Below, piece by piece: positions 4,995 to 8,865 of a stretch of 8,865 bases of DNA (positions are counted from its first letter, which is position 1; each line of letters begins with the position of its first letter). This stretch comes from Hadarchaeum sp964343275. GTDB taxonomy: Archaea; Hadarchaeota; Hadarchaeia; Hadarchaeales; Hadarchaeaceae. Where the stretch lies: assembly GCA_964343275.1 (NCBI GenBank), contig CAYFIY010000041.1, forward strand, positions 1-8,865, written 5' to 3'. The notes below the pieces were generated by a model. It worked only from the letters and a program-made list of their open reading frames with translations. It was not told where the DNA came from and did not search any database. A program made the translations under genes and the position numbers.

Positions 4995-5225
4995 GTGTTA
5001 GCGGAACTGGAACAAGTCTTAGAGAAACTACGGGATGAGGTTAATATTGTCCGGGAAAAGAATCGGAGACTCTCAAGAAACAATCAAAATGATGATTACT
5101 CTCAGAACACAATGTATATGGTTGGAATCTATAAGGCTATGAGTATTGTGTTAGACATAATAAGGTCTGAACTTGATGCTATGGATATGTGGTCTGATGA
5201 TGAATCTAAACGAATTAATGATTGA
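4995..5225 (+). CDS. Hypothetical coiled-coil protein, 76 aa
   Basis: The start is GTG 4995, since an in-frame TAG (4989-4991) blocks any earlier one. AGAAGAGGT lies ahead. Residues 2-27 (LAELEQVLEKLRDEVNIV then REKNRR) show a heptad-like coiled coil. A second helix contains YMVGIYKAMSIVLDIIRSEL. An acidic tail follows (DAMDMWSDDE). No family is recognised. It is a probable oligomeric accessory protein. Confidence 0.6.
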   Translation: MLAELEQVLEKLRDEVNIVREKNRRLSRNNQNDDYSQNTMYMVGIYKAMSIVLDIIRSELDAMDMWSDDESKRIND

Positions 5226-5275
5226 ATATGCTTAGAAACGGCATTAAGTTCTGGCAACTAATTCGGAGAGATAAA

Positions 5276-5482
5276 ATGGTATTAAACAAAACAGCAGTTA
5301 AAAGACTGTTTAATGATGCGGGTGTACAGGTCAACATCCTCGCCTTGAACAACATTGATAATTGGGCTTTGTCATTGGTAAATGACATGGTTCAGCGTGC
5401 AAAGAATCAGGGTATGAAACGCCTGATATCCAGAAAAATATCGGATGTACTGCCAACTATTGTGGTGGACGAAGATGATTGA
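5276..5482 (+). CDS. Histone-fold-like small protein, 68 aa
   Basis: ATG 5276 is preferred over in-frame starts at 5222 and 5228 because GGAGAG (5264-5269) lies just ahead and the extension has no ribosome site. The layout fits a histone fold. A short helix TAVKRLFNDAG (6-16) is followed by loop VQVNILAL, then a long helix NIDNWALSLVNDMVQRAKNQG (26-46). A second loop with basic residues (MKRLISRK) is followed by a short helix ISDVL (55-59). The long helix followed by a K/R-rich loop and I-x-D-V-L resembles archaeal histones (A-K-H-A-G-R-K-T-V-x-x-x-D-I/V-x-L). The acidic tail is VDEDD. If real, it would bind or wrap DNA near the nuclease genes. This assignment rests on pattern alone. Confidence 0.55.
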   Translation: MVLNKTAVKRLFNDAGVQVNILALNNIDNWALSLVNDMVQRAKNQGMKRLISRKISDVLPTIVVDEDD

Positions 5483-6206
5483 CCTCTTTAAAATATACGA
5501 CGACCACATTTTGAGCCTGAGAGATGATAACTTTGAGGCTCGGTATGAGGGGCGGGACAGTTGGTATCATGCATCTGGAGCCGGTCTATGTATGCGTAAG
5601 CACTACTATGCTCAGATAGAGGGGTTTCCGGCGTCTGATAAGGACTCAGATACAATGCGGTTGTTTCGGTTGGGTGATTTGGTACATACTGATATGCAGG
5701 ATGCACTTCAGATATATGCAGATGAGAACAATTTGGATGTCTATATTGAAAAAGAAATCATCATTCCAAGGCTAAATGTCAGGAGTTTTATTGATGCCAT
5801 GGTATTAAAGGATGGCGCCCTGTATGATATTAAAACCTGTAATGATTATAAGTGGCAATCCATCTTTGGGAAGTATGGTAGTATAGATAATATTCAGAAC
5901 TATATGATTCAGCTTGGAACCTATGGTCTGTATTTTAGAGATAACAATATTAAGATAAACAAGATGTCCCTTTTGTTTTACAATAAAAACAATTCGCGAG
6001 TAAAGGAGCTTAGGGTTCCCCTTAGCTACCTTGATACAGCTGAGAGATACTGGGAAAAGGTAAAAGAGTTGTTTGAAGATGGGTTGCCCCCAATTAAAGA
6101 AAACATAGACGAACCGGGGCTTGTACCTGTGGAGAATTGGGAGTGTAACAAGAAATACTGCTCGTTTTTTGAGGTTTGTGGCGGTGGAATTAAAGGGATG
6201 CATTAA
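5475..6206 (+). CDS. Cas4/RecB-like PD-(D/E)XK nuclease with probable Fe-S cluster, 243 aa
   Basis: ATG 5475 overlaps the previous stop (8 bases) and is preferred to an in-frame ATG at 5445 that would run deep into the upstream gene. Family marks appear in order: ASGAGLCMRKHYY with C39, GDLVHTDMQ with H71, FIDAMV with D107, the active-site D118-x-K120 in LYDIKT, and Q146-x3-Y150 in MIQLGTYG. A C-terminal Cys triad follows (C224, C229, C235). One early and three late Cys are the 4Fe-4S arrangement of Cas4 and AddB-type nucleases. D in place of E in the D/E-x-K position is normal in the superfamily. These enzymes resect DNA ends. No Cas1/Cas2 or CRISPR is nearby, so a recombination role is likely. 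Confidence 0.88.
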   Translation: MIDLFKIYDDHILSLRDDNFEARYEGRDSWYHASGAGLCMRKHYYAQIEGFPASDKDSDTMRLFRLGDLVHTDMQDALQIYADENNLDVYIEKEIIIPRLNVRSFIDAMVLKDGALYDIKTCNDYKWQSIFGKYGSIDNIQNYMIQLGTYGLYFRDNNIKINKMSLLFYNKNNSRVKELRVPLSYLDTAERYWEKVKELFEDGLPPIKENIDEPGLVPVENWECNKKYCSFFEVCGGGIKGMH

Positions 6207-6222
6207 CAAAGAGGATAATATA

Positions 6223-6639
6223 ATGGATAATAATGTCGAACAAGTAGATTGGGATAAGGTAAATCGTGGTAAAGTTAGGTATGGTTTTGCCTTAGAACTT
6301 TATAAAAAGGGTGGTATTCTAAAGCCATCTGAGCTAGGTAGGATAGAGGCTTTCGTGGAGTATGTTATGGAAGGTGTGGAATACGAGGCTACCGACGGTG
6401 GAAAGCCAGATAAGTCGCGCCCAAAATTGATACCAAAGAATGAATGTAAGGAGATAATTAAGACTGAATCAGAGGGGTCAAAAGCTTTTGTTAAAGCGAT
6501 GGTTCATATAGATGCTGAAGGTTTAAAAGATGATGACCTTGAGAGAGTCTTACAGGCGTTAAAAACCGGTAAGATAACGATGGACAATCTCCAAGCTTCC
6601 CTTGATAAGATATATAGTATCAAGCAGACGTACAAATAA
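6223..6639 (+). CDS. Hypothetical protein of the recombination cluster, 138 aa
   Basis: ATG 6223 is chosen because AGAGGAT (6209-6215) precedes it. The same frame is open to 6121 but that part overlaps the nuclease gene. Residues 1-50 contain VDWDKVNRGKVRYGFALELYKK and then KPSELGRIEAFVEYVMEG, a helical block. The centre is lysine-rich (PDKSRPKLIPKNECKEIIK). The C-terminal third is helical (DDDLERVLQALKTGKITMDN). I do not recognise a family. Its position between the Cas4-like nuclease and the SSB-like gene suggests an accessory role in DNA replication or recombination. Confidence 0.68.
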   Translation: MDNNVEQVDWDKVNRGKVRYGFALELYKKGGILKPSELGRIEAFVEYVMEGVEYEATDGGKPDKSRPKLIPKNECKEIIKTESEGSKAFVKAMVHIDAEGLKDDDLERVLQALKTGKITMDNLQASLDKIYSIKQTYK

Positions 6640-6644
6640 AACAG

Positions 6645-7100
6645 ATGTCAGGAGATGCCTATTACATACCCGGCGAGACAGGTGTCGGGACAAAATTACC
6701 TGTCGGTGAATATGAAGCAACCATCACAGCCTTAGACGTGGTAGATAATGTTAGGTGTGGTAAATTCATTGCCGACATTTTCAAACCGGTTTATACGGTT
6801 CAACACAGGGACTATCCAAAAGCAGACATTAAAGACAATGGGATATTTCGTTACAAGGAGAAGCCCGGATACAATTATAAGCCGAGCCGTAATTGGGGGT
6901 TCGCTAAGTTTTGCGGTATCCTTAATTTGGAACAGAAAGATGGCGACAGAATTACTTTACCATATTTAAAGTTTGATATGATAGATGGGTTCAGTGTGAT
7001 TATTGAGGTAAGCTATAAGAACTTTGTCAATGAGTCTGGCAACCCGGTGAGGTATCCTGTTGGTACACTAAGGAAGAAGGTTGGCGAGGTTCCATTCTAA
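6645..7100 (+). CDS. Single-stranded DNA-binding-like protein, 151 aa
   Basis: The fold looks beta-rich: KLPVGEYEATITALDVV early, DRITLPYLKFDMIDGFSVII later, then a basic stretch (VRYPVGTLRKKVG). It closes with EVPF, similar to the acidic, aromatic tip (D-D-I-P-F) by which bacterial SSB recruits partner proteins. This resembles the phage proteins of the DUF669/SSB-like type found beside recombination genes. It is an inferred assignment, since the OB-fold cannot be proved by eye. No good ribosome site precedes ATG 6645, and coupling is likely. Its stop overlaps the next start by one base. Confidence 0.5.
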   Translation: MSGDAYYIPGETGVGTKLPVGEYEATITALDVVDNVRCGKFIADIFKPVYTVQHRDYPKADIKDNGIFRYKEKPGYNYKPSRNWGFAKFCGILNLEQKDGDRITLPYLKFDMIDGFSVIIEVSYKNFVNESGNPVRYPVGTLRKKVGEVPF

Positions 7101-7297
7101 TGGACTGGAGCCAATTGTATATACACCCCTCGGATGATACAACCGATGATGACATTAGGGATTTTGTTGAGTGGGTCAGCCGTAAGGCGGAAAGGCTTGG
7201 GTTTAGGGTGGAGTTAAAACGGCACCGGAAAGTAGCGTCTGGTTCTTCGGATACTATGAGTACTAACCCATTAGAACAGTCGAATGAAAAACATTAG
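7100..7297 (+). CDS. Hypothetical protein, 65 aa
   Basis: TAATGG overlap places ATG 7100 on the stop of the SSB-like gene. The first half is acidic and helical (HPSDDTTDDDIRDFVEWV), and the next part is basic (RKAERLGFRVELKRHRK). The rest (SGSSDTMSTNPLEQSNEKH) is polar and probably disordered. No family is recognised. Its end overlaps the next gene by 14 bases. Confidence 0.6.
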   Translation: MDWSQLYIHPSDDTTDDDIRDFVEWVSRKAERLGFRVELKRHRKVASGSSDTMSTNPLEQSNEKH

Positions 7298-7904
7298 TAT
7301 TAATCTTGATGAGGGGCAGTTGAAGGAGATTACTAAACAGGTAAGGGATAGTGGTGGTGCAGATAATAGATTTGATGTGAACCTGTTGGAGGGTAAACTC
7401 TCAGAGAACAAGTGGGCCGAACTGTTAGAGACCGTAGAGTTTAAGAAGGATTATAAGGCATGGAAAACTGGCAATATCGCCGTAGAATATGCAATGAACG
7501 GTCAGCCGAGCGGTATAGCAAAGACCGAGGCTAAATACGTTGCTTATATATTGGTAGATGAACAACAAAATGAGAACGCCGCAATCTTTCTAAAGACTAA
7601 TATTATTCAAAATATGTGCCGTAAATACCTTGGAGATACCCGCCGAGATATTAAAGGCGGGGACAATAACAGTTCCAGTTTAATCCTGCTCCCAGTAGAG
7701 GAACTGCTTAACCCACACCACATATTCAATATAGAGGCCCATGAGCCAAGTGTGGTCTATGGTGACTACGATGAAGATAAGATTACTTGGGACTATGTGT
7801 GCCCAGAGTGTGATTATATCCATACGTCTGAGGTAAAAAATTTATTCAAATCCTGCCCCAGTTGCTTGGGAAAAGAAAAACAAGTCAAAATGGTAATACA
7901 ATGA
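7284..7904 (+). CDS. PD-(D/E)XK nuclease-like protein with C-terminal zinc ribbon, 206 aa
   Basis: Residues 36-90 carry the marks of a phage nuclease of the PD-(D/E)XK class: E41 in LSENKWAELL, the E52-x-K54 of VEFKKD, then TGNIAVEY (62-69) and PSGIAKTEAKYVAYIL (75-90). In this phage family the T-G-N-x-x-x-E and S-G-I-x-x-T-x-A pattern is typical. The C-terminus holds a zinc ribbon: C173-x2-C176 and C191-x2-C194. It probably cuts branched or damaged DNA in recombination, but the substrate cannot be read from the sequence. The overlap with neighbours on both sides fits one operon. Confidence 0.75.
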   Translation: MKNISINLDEGQLKEITKQVRDSGGADNRFDVNLLEGKLSENKWAELLETVEFKKDYKAWKTGNIAVEYAMNGQPSGIAKTEAKYVAYILVDEQQNENAAIFLKTNIIQNMCRKYLGDTRRDIKGGDNNSSSLILLPVEELLNPHHIFNIEAHEPSVVYGDYDEDKITWDYVCPECDYIHTSEVKNLFKSCPSCLGKEKQVKMVIQ

Positions 7905-8146
7905 AACCTAAAAAGAATAAGATGTCCAACAAGGAGAGGGATAGGCAACTCAATTACCTATTCCAAGCGATGTATGAACTAAGCCAAGAACTCAGAATGG
8001 TGAGGGGGTTGTTTGAAAACTACTTAATATGGAAAAAAGATGTCAAAAAATACACGAAGTACCTCGAAAAAGAAGAAAAAAGAAAATCAAAGGAGAGGGA
8101 GGCGCAACCGGCAGAGGGGAGCGGAACTCCAGAGGCAGGCAGTTAA
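7901..8146 (+). CDS. Hypothetical coiled-coil protein, 81 aa
   Basis: ATG 7901 overlaps the previous stop by 4 bases (ATGA). A longer frame from a TTG at 7862 is less likely. The N-terminal half is helical (NYLFQAMYELSQELRMVRGL) and the second half is a charged helix (VKKYTKYLEKEEKRKSKERE), ending in a Gly/Pro/Ala-rich tail. It is a probable coiled coil. The last 107 bases are also read in another frame by the resolvase-like gene, so the charged tail may be constrained by that gene. No family is recognised. Confidence 0.55.
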   Translation: MKPKKNKMSNKERDRQLNYLFQAMYELSQELRMVRGLFENYLIWKKDVKKYTKYLEKEEKRKSKEREAQPAEGSGTPEAGS

Positions 8147-8393
8147 CATTGCCAAAGACTTTAAATTAGATGCTTACAACCGTGACCGAGGTGGGGCCCA
8201 ACATGAGATGGGTGATATTGAAATTGAAGGTAAGTACTATGGATGCAAGCGGAGGAAGACTATTGCTACATGGGTCAAGCCGGAGAAAGAAGAAATTGGT
8301 GTGGTAATAAGGGAAGACAGGGGCGAGCCATATATGGTTGTTCCATTAGACCACTACTGCCTACTGCTTTCATTAATAAAGAATACAGTTTAG
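8040..8393 (+). CDS. Holliday-junction-resolvase-like (PD-(D/E)XK) protein with altered active site, 117 aa
   Basis: After a Lys/Arg-rich N-terminus (residues 1-26) the protein has the layout of phage Holliday-junction resolvases: RGAELQRQAV (E29), RDRGGAQHEMGDI (D59), then YYGCKRRKTIATWVKP (67-82). The central strand normally reads E-C-K. Here position 68 is Gly (GGA 8241-8243), leaving K70 but losing the metal-binding Glu. One transition (GAA to GGA) would explain it. The C-terminal part (EPYMVVPLDHYCLLLSLI) matches the closing strand and helix. ATG 8040 is the only start that keeps E29. It overlaps the upstream gene by 107 bases. It may be inactive, use another residue, or contain a sequence error. 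Confidence 0.65.
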   Translation: MSKNTRSTSKKKKKENQRRGRRNRQRGAELQRQAVNIAKDFKLDAYNRDRGGAQHEMGDIEIEGKYYGCKRRKTIATWVKPEKEEIGVVIREDRGEPYMVVPLDHYCLLLSLIKNTV

Positions 8394-8513
8394 CGGGTGT
8401 GATAAGCAGGCCTTGGTTGGCCAACAATTTAATGAATGTGCTGTTTTTTAAAACCAGTATCTTTAGGTTGATATTGTACTCGCTAAAACATTTAACAAAC
8501 AAAGGAGCCAACA
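8394..8513 (+). promoter_or_regulatory. Intergenic control region before the 75-aa gene
   Basis: Nothing here is translated with conviction. The perfect 10-base palindrome GTTGGCCAAC is at 8416-8425. TTGATA (8468-8473) and TTTAAC (8491-8496) are 17 bases apart, a weak sigma-70-like pair. However, its transcript start would fall on the ribosome site (AAAGGAG, 8501-8507), so I rate it low. The repeated GGAACTT element is absent here. Confidence 0.3.
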
Positions 8514-8741
8514 ATGGCATTTGAACACAAAGAGAATACCGCTACGGTATTTGAGAACGATAAGAAGTCAGCGGACAATCAACCCGATTTTACTGGTAAA
8601 GGTAAGGTGGGTGATGAAATCATGGAGTTTGCAATGTGGAGGCGCACAGCAAAAAGCAGTGGGAATGAGTATTTCTACATGAGTTTCAAGAAACCGTCTG
8701 AGAAATATGGTAATAAAGGGTCGTCTAAGCCGGCTTTCTAA
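8514..8741 (+). CDS. Small conserved phage-type protein, 75 aa
   Basis: The strong ribosome site AAAGGAG (8501-8507) lies 6 bases before ATG 8514. The protein begins MAFEHKENTATVFENDKKSA and continues DNQPDFTGKGKVGDEIMEF, then a strand-rich part with WRRTAKSSGNEYFYMSFKKP. The pattern (start with M-A-x-E-x-K/R-x-N-x-x-x-x-F-x-N-D-K-K, then P-D-F/Y-x-G) resembles small proteins found in many phage and plasmid genomes, sometimes annotated as DUF736-like. Their role is unknown but they lie near replication genes. It stands apart from the upstream cluster and is followed by a hairpin, so it may be its own transcription unit. Confidence 0.7.
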   Translation: MAFEHKENTATVFENDKKSADNQPDFTGKGKVGDEIMEFAMWRRTAKSSGNEYFYMSFKKPSEKYGNKGSSKPAF

Positions 8742-8761
8742 GTACCACGTTAAATAGGGTC

Positions 8762-8789
8762 GTAGCGGGGGTGTTTCCCTCGCTACTTT
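8762..8789 (+). terminator. Hairpin terminator after the 75-aa gene
   Basis: GTAGCGGGGG (8762-8771) pairs with CCCTCGCTAC (8777-8786) in a 10-bp stem with one G-U and a 5-base loop (TGTTT). Only three T follow (8787-8789), so termination is likely but may be inefficient. Confidence 0.6.
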
Positions 8790-8824
8790 CCCAGCCATAC
8801 CTTATATCGAAAAACTTGAGAAAC

Positions 8825-8857
8825 GCCCGTATGCGGGCAATTAGGGGCACTTTTTTT
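8825..8857 (+). terminator. Short hairpin with distal T-tract, possible terminator
   Basis: GCCCG (8825-8829) pairs with CGGGC (8834-8838) around TATG. Seven T lie at 8851-8857, 12 bases beyond the stem, which is farther than in a classic intrinsic terminator. This could be a weak terminator or control element for whatever lies past the window edge. Confidence 0.3.
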
Positions 8858-8865
8858 AGAGAATT

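Noticed and set aside
8243..8524. 93-codon + strand frame across the resolvase end and spacer
   Set aside because: It starts inside the resolvase-like gene, has no ribosome site and would overlap the well-supported start at 8514.
1..8865. CRISPR arrays, tRNA genes, insertion sequences
   Set aside because: I saw no regularly spaced repeats of CRISPR size, no cloverleaf with TTCGA-type arm, and no transposase or terminal inverted repeats. The Cas4-like gene alone is not evidence of CRISPR.

Overview
The window looks like part of an uncultured double-stranded DNA phage or virus genome. Almost every gene lies on the + strand. Stop/start overlaps are frequent (4 to 14 bases, one of 107), small proteins dominate, and the recognisable functions are viral DNA metabolism rather than housekeeping. 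Shine-Dalgarno-like sites (GAAAGGAAA, AAAGGAG, GGAG) precede many starts, which fits a bacterial host. One small protein with a histone-like helix pattern, and TATA-like boxes in the repeated promoters, keep an archaeal host open as a minority reading. No structural or packaging genes are visible.

Layout: Positions 1-225 hold a broken N-terminus of a DNA methyltransferase that ends inside an 11-base tandem repeat and a palindrome. Positions 226-1934 hold small unknown genes plus a SprT-like zinc metalloprotease. Positions 1936-2290 have no convincing protein gene but contain long nested complementary arms, and they sit directly behind a promoter-like element. I read this as a structured non-coding RNA of about 340 nt. 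Positions 2357-4409 are an operon-like run: two unknown genes, a 29-codon ORF, a ParB-like protein, a Cys-rich zinc-binding protein and a small basic protein. A hairpin-rich untranslated stretch and a strong intrinsic terminator follow (4480-4516). Positions 4542-8393 are a second tightly packed run: small unknown proteins, a MazG-like fragment-sized protein, a one-pass membrane peptide, a histone-fold-like protein, a Cas4/RecB-like Fe-S nuclease, an SSB-like protein and two PD-(D/E)XK/resolvase-like proteins. This run reads as a replication and recombination module. A separately spaced small gene (8514-8741) follows, with a hairpin terminator behind it.

The best internal signal is a repeated promoter-like element, GGAACTT-N16-TATAAG. 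There are three near-exact copies (488, 1372, 1907) and one variant (2294). Three copies lie 34 to 42 bases upstream of an ATG and share an A-rich leader with a GAAAGGAAA ribosome site. The fourth (1907) has no gene behind it and instead points into the structured RNA region. This supports an expressed, independently transcribed RNA. I could not match that RNA to any family by eye.
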